Shown: positions 7,485-15,350, numbered from the stretch's first letter. The stretch: DNA of 15,751 bases from an uncultured Ruminococcus sp. (GCA_902796865.1 CADBQZ010000150.1:1-15751); one strand, 5' to 3'. Numbers and translations: made by a program. The notes: a model not told the origin generated them from the sequence alone.

Positions 7485-7961
7485 ATGTTGAATGTTAAAA
7501 TAATAACGATCGGTAAATTAAAAGAAAAATATTTAAAAGATGCCTGCTGCGAGTACTCAAAAAGACTTGGCAGGTTTTGCAGGCTCGAGATAACAGAACT
7601 TGATGAATACAGGCTTCCTGATGCTCCGTCAAAGGCTGAGATAGAAAAAGCTCTCGACGCTGAGGGAGAAGCGATAAAAAAACAGCTTTCGGGATATATT
7701 ATAGCTATGTGTATCGAAGGGAAACAGCTTTCAAGCGTAAAACTTTCCGAAAAGCTGGGACAGATACCGCTTTCAGGGAAAAGCAGCGTTTCTTTTGTGA
7801 TAGGAAGCTCTTTCGGGCTTTCCGCCAAAATAAAATCAACCGCTGATCTGAAGCTTTCGATGTCGGAAATGACTTTTCCGCACCAGCTCGCAAGGGTAAT
7901 GCTGTTAGAGCAGATATACCGTGGATTTCAGATCCTTTCCGGTGGAAAATATCACAAATGA
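7485..7961 (+). CDS. rlmH: 23S rRNA (pseudouridine1915-N3)-methyltransferase
   Basis: Methylates pseudouridine 1915 in helix 69 of 23S rRNA using S-adenosylmethionine, acting on assembled 70S ribosomes. The 158-residue size is normal. Features of this small SPOUT/trefoil-knot enzyme are the start MLNVKIITIGKLKEKYL, the cofactor segment FVIGSSFGLS (usually GG rather than GS), LSMSEMTFPHQLARVMLLEQIYR, and the characteristic GGKYHK end. Its ATG comes one base after the walJ stop and has no good ribosome binding site of its own, so translation is probably coupled to walJ. Confidence 0.96.
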   Translation: MLNVKIITIGKLKEKYLKDACCEYSKRLGRFCRLEITELDEYRLPDAPSKAEIEKALDAEGEAIKKQLSGYIIAMCIEGKQLSSVKLSEKLGQIPLSGKSSVSFVIGSSFGLSAKIKSTADLKLSMSEMTFPHQLARVMLLEQIYRGFQILSGGKYHK

Positions 7962-7978
7962 ACGCATTGCTTTTTATG

Positions 7979-8002
7979 ACAAATAAAAAATTTGTATCTT
8001 TT
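7979..8002 (+). terminator. Weak AT-rich terminator after rlmH
   Basis: ACAAAT (7979-7984) and ATTTGT (7990-7995) form a 6-bp stem followed by ATCTTTT. The stem has only two G-C pairs' worth of stability, so this is a tentative call supported mainly by its place between rlmH and the next promoter. Confidence 0.4.
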
Positions 8003-8013
8003 AAAAAATACCC

Positions 8014-8042
8014 TTGAAATAATAATGGTTTTCTGTTATAAT
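8014..8042 (+). promoter_or_regulatory. Sigma-A promoter for pssA-psd
   Basis: TTGAAA (8014-8019) and TATAAT (8037-8042) are 17 bases apart. The expected start near 8049 leaves a leader of about 40 bases, ending in GAGAGG before ATG 8089. Confidence 0.8.
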
Positions 8043-8088
8043 ATAATAGTATGGGAAAGTATCCAAATAAATTTGAGAGGTTAATTAA

Positions 8089-8718
8089 ATGATCGGATTC
8101 TACAATTACACTGTGATTCTTACATATATAGGGCTTGCATCAGCCGTTACAGGTATATACTTTGCCTTTGACGGAAGACATCTTATCGTATCTGTCGTAG
8201 CTCTGCTAATATCCGGGCTTTGCGATATGTTCGACGGCAAAGTTGCAAGAACAAGAGAACGTACCGAGGCTGAGAAAAAATTCGGCATACAGATAGATTC
8301 GCTGTGCGATCTTATATGCTTCGGACTTCTCCCGGGCGCTATCGGCTACGCTGTAGGCATGAGGGAGATATATCACTACTTCATACTTGTGTTCTTCACT
8401 CTTGCAGCAGTGATAAGGCTCGCTTACTTTAACGTAATGGAGGAAGAACGCCAGAAAAAGACAAAAGATGTCCGAAAGGTCTATGAAGGTCTTCCGGTAA
8501 CGAGTGTGTCGCTTATAATGCCGCTTGTATACAGCTTCCGCAAAAACATCGGTGACGACTTTTTTGCCGATGTCTACGCAGTTGTGATGCTTATAGTTGC
8601 TATAGCATTCATAACAAGATTCAAAGTCAAAAAGCCTCAGATGAAAACGATGCTTATATTCGTCGGAGTAGGAGCATTGGAATTCCTGTGGCTGTTATAC
8701 AGATACAAATTCAGATAA
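8089..8718 (+). CDS. pssA: CDP-diacylglycerol-serine O-phosphatidyltransferase
   Basis: Makes phosphatidylserine from CDP-diacylglycerol and serine in the membrane. The 209-residue protein has the CDP-alcohol phosphatidyltransferase signature: D46, D49-G50, A53-R54, then G66, D70 and D74 in CDMFDGKVARTR...FGIQIDSLCD. The spacing between AR and the later Gly is 11 residues, as in a clostridial-type PssA, longer than the 8 of many relatives. Several membrane helices (about 8-28, 32-48, 95-112, 142-155, 163-178, 185-203) fit the fold. The next gene is psd, which uses the product. The stop codon overlaps the psd ribosome binding site. Confidence 0.93.
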   Translation: MIGFYNYTVILTYIGLASAVTGIYFAFDGRHLIVSVVALLISGLCDMFDGKVARTRERTEAEKKFGIQIDSLCDLICFGLLPGAIGYAVGMREIYHYFILVFFTLAAVIRLAYFNVMEEERQKKTKDVRKVYEGLPVTSVSLIMPLVYSFRKNIGDDFFADVYAVVMLIVAIAFITRFKVKKPQMKTMLIFVGVGALEFLWLLYRYKFR

Positions 8719-8729
8719 AGGAGAATATT

Positions 8730-9602
8730 TTGAAGTACGGAGTCAAAAACAGAAACGGCGATATACTGCCGAAAAATGAAAGCCGTAAAAGTCTTCTCGA
8801 TCTGCTATATAATACCGTGGGCGGAAACATTGCGCTCAAGGGTCTTACATCACCTGTCGTTTCAAATGCGGCAGGTGCATTCTGTAACAGCAGATTGTCA
8901 ATGGAACTTATACCGGCATTCATTAAAAAAGCAAATATAGACCTCACCGACTATCAGCCGGGATATTACCGCTCGTTCAACGATTTTTTCACACGAAAGA
9001 TCCGCCCTGAAGCGCGCCCTATAGATATGGCACCAAAAGCACTTATAAGTCCATGTGACTCGAAGCTCACTGTTTATAAAATAGACGAAGACAGTATTTT
9101 TGAGATAAAGGGTGTAAGCTATCACACAGATGAATTCTTAAAAAGCGAAGGACTTGCAAAAAAATATAACGGCGGATATTTCTGCATATTCAGGCTTGAG
9201 GTAGACGACTATCACAGGTACATATATTTTGACAGCGGCTCAAAATCAAGAAACCGCCATATAAACGGCATCTATCATACAGTAAACCCTACTGCACTTG
9301 ATACTGCTGATATTTACCGTGAGAACACAAGAGAATACACTATCCTCCATACCGAGAATTTTGGCAATGTGATACAGTGTGAGGTAGGTGCTATGCTTGT
9401 CGGAAAGATAAGCAACCTCCATATGGATAAACACTCTTTCAAACGCGGCGAAGAAAAGGGAATGTTTGAATACGGCGGTTCTACTATCGTACTTATGTTC
9501 CAGAAGGATACCGTATCATTTGATGAGGATATACTAAAAAATACAGCAGACGGATATGAAACTGTTGTTAAGATGGGTGAAAGCATCGGCAGAAGTATCT
9601 GA
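8730..9602 (+). CDS. psd: Phosphatidylserine decarboxylase (proenzyme)
   Basis: Converts phosphatidylserine to phosphatidylethanolamine at the membrane, using a pyruvoyl group made by self-cleavage. I place the start at TTG 8730: AAAGGAG at 8717-8723 lies six bases upstream, and the ATG at 8688 falls inside pssA with a non-family N-terminus. The 290-residue product has the self-cleavage motif GGST with the serine at 251, giving an alpha chain of about 40 residues, and candidate catalytic D110 (SPCDSKL) and H162 (VDDYHRY). The pair pssA-psd forms a complete PS-to-PE branch. A strong stem-loop follows the stop. Confidence 0.95.
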   Translation: MKYGVKNRNGDILPKNESRKSLLDLLYNTVGGNIALKGLTSPVVSNAAGAFCNSRLSMELIPAFIKKANIDLTDYQPGYYRSFNDFFTRKIRPEARPIDMAPKALISPCDSKLTVYKIDEDSIFEIKGVSYHTDEFLKSEGLAKKYNGGYFCIFRLEVDDYHRYIYFDSGSKSRNRHINGIYHTVNPTALDTADIYRENTREYTILHTENFGNVIQCEVGAMLVGKISNLHMDKHSFKRGEEKGMFEYGGSTIVLMFQKDTVSFDEDILKNTADGYETVVKMGESIGRSI

Positions 9603-9620
9603 GCTTATTCTAAAGTGAAC

Positions 9621-9652
9621 ATATGGGGACGCAAACAGCGTCCCCGTATAAT
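9621..9652 (+). terminator. Stem-loop after psd
   Basis: GGGGACGC (9625-9632) pairs with GCGTCCCC (9638-9645) around AAACA, and the stem extends outward through a G-T pair and three A-T pairs (9621-9649). The tail is GTATAATAT rather than a T-run, so termination strength is uncertain. The tail contains TATAAT (9647-9652), which could be a -10 box for the next gene, although no -35 is seen. Confidence 0.55.
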
Positions 9653-9679
9653 ATATCTAAATAAAAAGGAGAAGGATAA

Positions 9680-11791
9680 ATGAAGAAAAGACGTATTTTC
9701 AGATCGCTGACTGCATTTTTAACAGCGGCTGTAATGGCGGTCGGAGCTGGTTTGCTTACCGGCTGTGACAACGACGACAGCAGCAGTCAGACAGCTTCAT
9801 CAGAAGCGGAGACAACTGCACAGCAAACGGAAGCCGTGACCGAAGCGCCCACAGAAGCGCCTACAGAGCATATAAGCCCGACTGAAACGGTCACATTCTC
9901 AATGGGAAGTGAAAAGAGCGATATAAACGAGATAATGGACTATGACAGCCATAAGACCTATAAGACCTCTTTAGACCAGTTCGTAAGAGAAGGCGACAAG
10001 ATAGACTCGTTCGTATTCGTATACTACGCTGAGGACGGCTCTTCAAACATCAGCAGCTATAAGGGTGCCTGCGGCATATCAGTCGATGAAAAGTGTCCTG
10101 CCGCCACAGATAAATGCTGGTATCAGTCAGACGATTTTGAACTCGACGTAAACAGCGCATACTTAGAAGTGACATGGGACGTTCCGTCAGAGATAAGAGA
10201 CTATATAAACACCACAAAAGACGGAAGCATCGAGATAGGCTACTGGTGGGGCGGTCTCCAGAGACTTAGACTTTCAAGCATCATATGCAACTATACCACA
10301 ACCGCAGAGATACCCGTAGACGGCACCAAGACTATCGACGTCAACAAGACACTTTCCTACGGAAGCGAATCTGAGAAGACTGCAAGGCTCGCTCTTTCAG
10401 ATATGATACCTTCGGACGGTGTTCCGCAGTACTTTGAATTTAATGTCGAAGGAAGCGGAGAGCTTCAGAAATACGCCGGAGCATTCGGTATTACTGTTGA
10501 CGATTCCTGTCCAGACAAGACCGACAAATCATGGTATCAATCCGGAAATATCGCTGTAATGACAAGCTCAAGCAGCGCTACGCTCTACTGGCTCGTGCCC
10601 GACAGCATCAAGGATTATATCAAAGCTGACGGAGAGGTAATGCTCGGCTACTGGTGGAGCAAAAACGACAGCATAAACTTAAAAAATGTAACCGTAAAAT
10701 ACAGCAGCGCTTCGGGAGAAGCCCCCAAGGAAGATACAGCGTCTGTAAAACCAAAAGAAGAAAAAAGCGAAAGCTCATCAAGCGGAAGATCTTCTGCTGA
10801 GATAGTCAAGGATATGAAGATAGGCTGGAACTTAGGAAATACCTTCGACTGCTATGACTACACTTCATATGCTTCTGACGGCGAGACTGCATGGGGCAAC
10901 CCAAAGACCACAAAGCAGATGATTGATGCTGTAAAGGCAGAGGGATTCAACGCAGTGCGTGTTCCGGTAAGCTGGAACGACCATATGAGCGGCGACACTA
11001 TCGACAGCGCATGGATGGACAGAGTAAAGGAAGTAGTCGGATATGTTCTCGACAACGGTATGTACTGTATCGTGAACGTACACCACGACGACCAGACATG
11101 GCTCGTGCCGAAGAGATCGGAATACGATTCAGTCAAAAACAGATACGTTAAGGTATGGCAGCAGATAGCCGATAAGTTCAAAGACTGCGACGACCATCTC
11201 CTGTTTGAAGGAATGAACGAAATGAGGATCGTAGGCGGACAGGACGAATGGACCTGCGGTACATCAGAAGAAAGAGACGTAATAAATGATCTCTGTCAGG
11301 TATTCGTGGATACCGTCAGGGCTTCCGGCGGAAACAACGCATCAAGAACACTTATCGTCGCCGGTCACGCTGCCGCAATGGACGAAACGGCTATAAAGGC
11401 TATAAAAGTACCGGACGACGATCATGTGATAGTTTCGATACACGCTTATTCACCATACAGCTTCGCTCTCGACGATAATGGAACATCGAGCTTCCAGGAC
11501 AGCGATAAAGCGGAGCTTGACAAAAACTTCGACCTTATCAAATCCACATTCATCGACAACGGCATACCAGCGATAATAGGCGAATTTGGTTCGGTAAACA
11601 AAAACAACCTTGACGACAGAGTAAGGCACATGGAATATTATGTAAGCGCTGCACGAAAGAGGGGTATAACCTGCTTTGTCTGGGACAACAACATCAAGGA
11701 CGGCGACAGCCCGTTCGGACTTCTCAACAGAAGCGACTGCTCGTGGTACTTCAAGGAAGTTGCAGATGCAGCAGTAAATAATGCAGGCTGA
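9680..11791 (+). CDS. GH5 endoglucanase lipoprotein with duplicated N-terminal modules
   Basis: A 703-residue surface glycoside hydrolase, probably cutting beta-1,4-glucan or a related hemicellulose outside the cell. A signal peptide ends in LLTGC with lipid-anchor C29, followed by a Thr/Glu/Pro linker (30-66). Two similar modules occupy about 69-207 and 208-345. Each has an SVDEKCP/TVDDSCP-TDK.WYQS core and a GYWW motif, a likely carbohydrate-binding duplication whose family I cannot name with certainty. After a Ser/Lys/Glu linker, the GH5 domain runs about 375-700: IGWNLGNTFD, AWGNPKTT, R427, H468-H469, acid/base E514 in FEGMNEMR, H588/Y590, nucleophile E635 in IIGEFG, W668. The motifs resemble subfamily GH5_4. 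There is no dockerin. AAGGAG precedes ATG 9680, and a terminator follows. Confidence 0.93.
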   Translation: MKKRRIFRSLTAFLTAAVMAVGAGLLTGCDNDDSSSQTASSEAETTAQQTEAVTEAPTEAPTEHISPTETVTFSMGSEKSDINEIMDYDSHKTYKTSLDQFVREGDKIDSFVFVYYAEDGSSNISSYKGACGISVDEKCPAATDKCWYQSDDFELDVNSAYLEVTWDVPSEIRDYINTTKDGSIEIGYWWGGLQRLRLSSIICNYTTTAEIPVDGTKTIDVNKTLSYGSESEKTARLALSDMIPSDGVPQYFEFNVEGSGELQKYAGAFGITVDDSCPDKTDKSWYQSGNIAVMTSSSSATLYWLVPDSIKDYIKADGEVMLGYWWSKNDSINLKNVTVKYSSASGEAPKEDTASVKPKEEKSESSSSGRSSAEIVKDMKIGWNLGNTFDCYDYTSYASDGETAWGNPKTTKQMIDAVKAEGFNAVRVPVSWNDHMSGDTIDSAWMDRVKEVVGYVLDNGMYCIVNVHHDDQTWLVPKRSEYDSVKNRYVKVWQQIADKFKDCDDHLLFEGMNEMRIVGGQDEWTCGTSEERDVINDLCQVFVDTVRASGGNNASRTLIVAGHAAAMDETAIKAIKVPDDDHVIVSIHAYSPYSFALDDNGTSSFQDSDKAELDKNFDLIKSTFIDNGIPAIIGEFGSVNKNNLDDRVRHMEYYVSAARKRGITCFVWDNNIKDGDSPFGLLNRSDCSWYFKEVADAAVNNAG

Positions 11792-11812
11792 TCAAAATAA
11801 TTTATATAAACA

Positions 11813-11840
11813 AAAAGGGGCGTTTTAAAGCGTCCCTTTT
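11813..11840 (+). terminator. Intrinsic terminator of the GH5 gene
   Basis: AAAAGGGGCG (11813-11822) pairs with CGTCCCTTTT (11831-11840) around an 8-base loop, a 10-bp stem with one G-T pair whose 3' arm ends in TTTT. It sits 22 bases after the GH5 stop. Confidence 0.8.
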
Positions 11841-11925
11841 AGTTTGTTTAAAGGCTAAAGAATTTATAAAAGTTTTGTGCAAGCTTTTTTTGCAGTCTGA
11901 AGATACGATTTAGAGCTTACAGCAA

Positions 11926-11955
11926 AAAAGAGGACTGTAAAAACAGTCCTCTTTT
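11926..11955. terminator. Bidirectional terminator, mainly for the ispH-S1 operon
   Basis: AAAAGAGGACTGT (11926-11938) and ACAGTCCTCTTTT (11943-11955) form a perfect 13-bp stem with an AAAA loop. On the - strand it follows the ispH-S1 stop by 22 bases and continues into TTTTTT. On the + strand the arm ends in TTTT, so it can also back up the GH5 terminator between the converging genes. Confidence 0.9.
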
Positions 11956-11977
11956 AAGATAAATAAGCTTTTCGCTA

Positions 11978-13939
11978 TTATGCTTCTTCGTTTTCTGAAG
12001 CCTCATCAGCTTCGTTGTTTTCTTCTTCCTGAAGAGCACGGATAGAAATGCTGATCCTCTTCTGTTCAGCATCAATGTCGATGATCTTAACATCAACTTC
12101 CTGACCTACAGAAAGAACATCGCTTACATTGTCAACTCTCTTATCAGCGATCTGTGAGATGTGGATAAGACCGTCAACGCCTTCGATGATCTGAGCAAAT
12201 GCACCGAAAGGAGTGATAGAAACAACTGTTGCCTTAACAACATCGCCTACGCTGTAATTTTCAGTAAACTTTGTCCACGGATTATCCTCAGCCTTCTTGT
12301 AACCGAGAGAGATCCTGCCTGCTTCCTTATCAAGTTCCTTGATGTATACTTCAAGCACATCGCCAGGCTTTACTACCTGATTCGGGTGCTTTATTCTGCT
12401 CCATGAAAGCTCGGAAATATGTACCATACCGTCAATGCCGCCAAGATCAACAAATGCGCCGTAGCTTGTAAGTGACTTAACTTCGCCCTTGTATACCTTG
12501 CCAACCTCTGCATCTTTCCAGAACGCAGCCTTAGCAGCTTCTCTTTCAGCCTTAGCAACTGCCTTTATTGAGCCTACAGCTCTTCTTCTTGATTCGTTCA
12601 CTTCAATGATCTTGAGCTTTACAGTCTTCTTAACAAGCTCATCTAAGCTCTTGTCTCTGCCAACACCTGTCTGTGATGCAGGAACGAACACTCTTACACC
12701 ATCAACAGAAACGAGCACTCCGCCCTTAACAGCACTTACAACAGTACCTTCGAGAATAGCATCTTCGTCCTTTGCCTTAGCGATGTTGTCAAAACCTACA
12801 AGCTCGTCCACTTTCTTCTTTGAAAGCATAGCGATACCCTCTGAATCGTTTATCTTTGTAACAATAAGCTCTACTTCGTCGCCGACACTTACGATGTCAG
12901 AAGGCTTCTTTGTCTGATCATCAGTAAGCTCTGAAAGCGGAACATAACCTGTATGCTTTGTTCCGATGTCTACGATCGCCTCGCTGTTATTAACAGCGGC
13001 AATATAGCCTTTAACACGCTCTCCTGTATGTACTTTTTTGAAAGACTGTTCAAGTGCCTCCTCAAAATTAATATCTTCTTCTAAAATCTCAGCCATGGTA
13101 TTTTGTACCTCCTTAATTATATATGCCGGGGTCGATGCGCCGGCTGTAATGCCTGCTTTGCAGACATTTTTCAGGTCTAATGAATAAAGCTCGTCCGCAT
13201 TTTCTATATGATAAGCGGTACAGTTTTCCCTGCATAAGCTATAGAGCTTTTTTGTGTTTGAACTGTTTTTTCCGCCAACCACTATCATAACGTCAACTTC
13301 CTTTGAAAGCTCTACCGCTTCCGATTGTCTTTGCGAAGTAGCACTGCAGATAGTGTCGAATACTAGAATATCATCGTTTTCCTTTGGGATAACCTTCATA
13401 CACTCTCCCCATACTAATATATTATACGTCGTTTGAGCAACAATTGCAAGTCTTTTTCCGATTTTTTTTAATTTTTCACTAAAAAAGTCGTTTAGTTCAA
13501 ATTGATCCTTAAAAACAAAGCAATTTTCGTCACAATGACCAACGATTCCTTGCACCTCCGGATGGTCTTTATCGCCTGCTATCAGTATAAAGTAGCCCTC
13601 TCGGGTCTTCTCTCCTACTATCTTATGTATCCTCGAAACAAAAGGACAGGTAGCATCTATATACGGCTTGCCGCTCTTTTCAAGTTCTTTATAGACGTCC
13701 ATGCCCACACCGTGCGAGCGGATAACTACCTCCTCGCCGTCTTTAAGATCTGATACCTTGTCTACTATCCTGACACCTTTTTCCTTCATATCGTTCACAA
13801 CGTCTGAATTATGGATTATAGGCCCTAACGTTGCGACCGACTTATCAGGTTTTTCTGCCTCATCGTAAACAAGCTTTACCGCTCTGTCTACTCCAAAGCA
13901 GTAGCCTGCGGTCTTAGCCACTCTGACTTTATCTGCCAT
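11978..13939 (-). CDS. ispH: IspH-ribosomal protein S1 fusion (HMBPP reductase + four S1 domains)
   Basis: Residues 1-281 are 4-hydroxy-3-methylbut-2-enyl diphosphate reductase, the last step of the MEP isoprenoid pathway, with iron-sulfur ligands C14, C98 and C198, substrate histidines H43, H76 and H126, and the acid E128 in HPEVQG. Residues 282-653 are a ribosomal protein S1-like part with four S1 RNA-binding domains (about 305-375, 392-455, 478-549, 563-635) and an acidic tail. The last two are the most canonical (SYGAFVDLGGIDGMVHISEL, PFGAFAQIIEGVDGLIHISQI). Such fusions are known in Clostridia. A perfect AAGGAGGT precedes ATG 13096 exactly at the junction. The start at 13939 overlaps plsC by 11 bases and has AGAGGGAGAG upstream. 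It is the last gene of the cmk-plsC operon. Confidence 0.96.
   Translation of the reverse strand: MADKVRVAKTAGYCFGVDRAVKLVYDEAEKPDKSVATLGPIIHNSDVVNDMKEKGVRIVDKVSDLKDGEEVVIRSHGVGMDVYKELEKSGKPYIDATCPFVSRIHKIVGEKTREGYFILIAGDKDHPEVQGIVGHCDENCFVFKDQFELNDFFSEKLKKIGKRLAIVAQTTYNILVWGECMKVIPKENDDILVFDTICSATSQRQSEAVELSKEVDVMIVVGGKNSSNTKKLYSLCRENCTAYHIENADELYSLDLKNVCKAGITAGASTPAYIIKEVQNTMAEILEEDINFEEALEQSFKKVHTGERVKGYIAAVNNSEAIVDIGTKHTGYVPLSELTDDQTKKPSDIVSVGDEVELIVTKINDSEGIAMLSKKKVDELVGFDNIAKAKDEDAILEGTVVSAVKGGVLVSVDGVRVFVPASQTGVGRDKSLDELVKKTVKLKIIEVNESRRRAVGSIKAVAKAEREAAKAAFWKDAEVGKVYKGEVKSLTSYGAFVDLGGIDGMVHISELSWSRIKHPNQVVKPGDVLEVYIKELDKEAGRISLGYKKAEDNPWTKFTENYSVGDVVKATVVSITPFGAFAQIIEGVDGLIHISQIADKRVDNVSDVLSVGQEVDVKIIDIDAEQKRISISIRALQEEENNEADEASENEEA
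13094..13114 (-). promoter_or_regulatory. Internal ribosome binding site and ATG at the IspH/S1 junction
   Basis: On the - strand AAGGAGGT (13114-13107) is followed after ten bases by ATG (13096-13094), in frame, at residue 282. The product would begin MAEILEEDINFEEALEQSFK, resembling the usual start of free S1 proteins, and be 372 residues long. Translation from here is inferred, not shown. Confidence 0.6.
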
Positions 13940-14552
13940 TATTGTTCTCTCCCTCTAAAAGCGCCTGTATATCGCCCATTATCCTTTGCTTTACAGGCTT
14001 TAGCTTTCTTGTATCGGTAATATCGTCTAACCTTATCTCCTCCGGCTGTATGGGCTTACCGTAGCGTATAATGACTTTTTTTCTGAACCTCAGTTTTCCT
14101 TCAAAGACTACTGCTGCCGGAACTACTGCCGCTCCCGATCTTGCGGCTATAAGCGCAACGCCTGTTTTGCCACGTCCGAGCTTTCCCGTCTTGCTTCGTG
14201 TGCCTTCAGGGAATATAACAAGATTGCGTCCCTGCGAGAGCCTTTCTATCGAATCGTCTATAACTTTCATATCACCGCTTCCACGAACGACCGGGAACGC
14301 CCCAAGCTTTCTTATGAGCCAGCCGAAAAACGGATTCCTGAAAAGTTCTTCTTTGGCGACAAACGACAATTTCGCACACATAGATGTTACCGCAAGCAAA
14401 GGAGGATCGGCAAATGTGCGGTGATTTGATGCTATTATAAAGCCGGACTTTTCAGGTATATTCTCTTTGCCTTCCACTTTCACATGATAAAAGCCGTAGT
14501 ATATGCCCTTGACGAAATAATACAGCATCTTGAAAAAAATACTTGTTTTCAT
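13929..14552 (-). CDS. plsC: 1-acyl-sn-glycerol-3-phosphate acyltransferase
   Basis: Adds the second acyl chain to lysophosphatidic acid, giving phosphatidic acid at the inner membrane face. The 207-residue protein has the PlsC motifs NHRTFAD (H44 and D49 of HX4D) and FPEGTRS (114-120), and a later VVPAAV segment. A short N-terminal hydrophobic stretch (about 5-22) probably anchors it. Its ATG overlaps the cmk stop by four bases (ATGA), and its 3' end overlaps ispH by 11 bases, so it is the middle gene of a coupled operon. Confidence 0.94.
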   Translation of the reverse strand: MKTSIFFKMLYYFVKGIYYGFYHVKVEGKENIPEKSGFIIASNHRTFADPPLLAVTSMCAKLSFVAKEELFRNPFFGWLIRKLGAFPVVRGSGDMKVIDDSIERLSQGRNLVIFPEGTRSKTGKLGRGKTGVALIAARSGAAVVPAAVVFEGKLRFRKKVIIRYGKPIQPEEIRLDDITDTRKLKPVKQRIMGDIQALLEGENNNGR

Positions 14553-15202
14553 TTTGCCTTCACCTTTTCTATCATGCCTGTAAGCGTATCTATCACCTCA
14601 TCTATCGTCATTTCAGTGGTGTCCAGAAGCACTGCATCATCAGCTTTTTTCAGCGGAGAAGTCTTTCTGTTCATATCATTGAAATCACGCTTTTTGATGC
14701 CCTCGAGAACCTGCTCATACGAAACGCTCTTGTCGGTCATTTCCTTAAAGCGCCTGTTTGCTCTTTCCTCGGCTGATGCGGTAAGATATATTTTAAGATC
14801 AGCATCGGGAAGCACGACAGTGCCTATATCTCTGCCGTCCATTATTATATCATTCTCACGGGCGATCTTTTTCTGGAGCCCGAAAAGAAAATCCCTCACT
14901 TCCGGTATTGCCGAAACTTCTGATGCTCCCATAGAAACTTCCGGTGTGCGTATATCGCCCGAAACGTTTCTGCCGTTCAAAAATACCTGCTGCTCGCCGT
15001 TTTCATATTTAAGCTCTACGCTTATCTCGGGAAGCTTCTCTATAAGCCCGTTTTTATCGAGCTTGTTCTCGATGTAGTAAAGCGCTGCCGCACGGTAAAG
15101 CGCTCCGGTATCGACATAGATAAATCCTGTCTTTTTAGCTGCTGCTTTTGCTATCGAGCTTTTGCCTGCTCCGGCAGGCCCGTCTATTGCTATGTTTATC
15201 AT
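14549..15202 (-). CDS. cmk: Cytidylate kinase
   Basis: Phosphorylates CMP and dCMP with ATP in the cytoplasm. The 217-residue length is normal. The P-loop is GPAGAGKSS (8-16), followed by YVDTGALYRA, which binds the nucleotide, and later GRDIGTVVLPDADLKIYLTA plus the arginine-rich RANRRFKE lid region. AAAGGAGAG lies about eight bases before ATG 15202. It is the first gene of the cmk-plsC-ispH/S1 operon, an order common in Clostridia; cmk-rpsA linkage is also seen in Proteobacteria. No convincing promoter is visible in the 60 bases upstream. Confidence 0.96.
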   Translation of the reverse strand: MINIAIDGPAGAGKSSIAKAAAKKTGFIYVDTGALYRAAALYYIENKLDKNGLIEKLPEISVELKYENGEQQVFLNGRNVSGDIRTPEVSMGASEVSAIPEVRDFLFGLQKKIARENDIIMDGRDIGTVVLPDADLKIYLTASAEERANRRFKEMTDKSVSYEQVLEGIKKRDFNDMNRKTSPLKKADDAVLLDTTEMTIDEVIDTLTGMIEKVKAK

Positions 15203-15265
15203 TTTTTATACTCTCCTTTTATTAATTATTATTTTTGCTTTTTTTGAAAAAGGCTGTAAAAAGTA

Positions 15266-15282
15266 TTTCTCAGCATTTCTTT
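15266..15282 (+). repeat. Left terminal inverted repeat
   Basis: TTTCTCAGCATTTCTTT is the exact reverse complement of bases 15735-15751. Its inner part (GCATTTCTTTG, 15273-15283) also pairs with CAAAGAAATGC at 15304-15314 and, less well, with 15290-15300, so it can take part in three alternative stems. Confidence 0.8.
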
Positions 15283-15315
15283 GTTTGCACAAAGAAACGC
15301 TTGCAAAGAAATGCA

Positions 15316-15350
15316 CTTACTTTCTTTATGCTACTGCATAAGAAAGTAAG
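15316..15350. repeat. Long hairpin with CTTACTTTCTT arms
   Basis: CTTACTTTCTTTATGC (15316-15331) and GCATAAGAAAGTAAG (15336-15350) form a 15-bp stem with one bulged base and a TACT loop. It lies among three copies of CAAAGAAA (15290, 15304, 15352). Confidence 0.75.

Noticed and set aside
12161..12917. Open frames on the + strand opposite the S1 part of the fusion gene
   Set aside because: They are shadows of the - strand coding frame, with no ribosome sites and no recognisable protein features.
11978..13939. Possible frameshift or annotation error joining ispH and rpsA
   Set aside because: The frame is continuous, both halves are complete with intact key residues, and such fusions are known in Clostridia.
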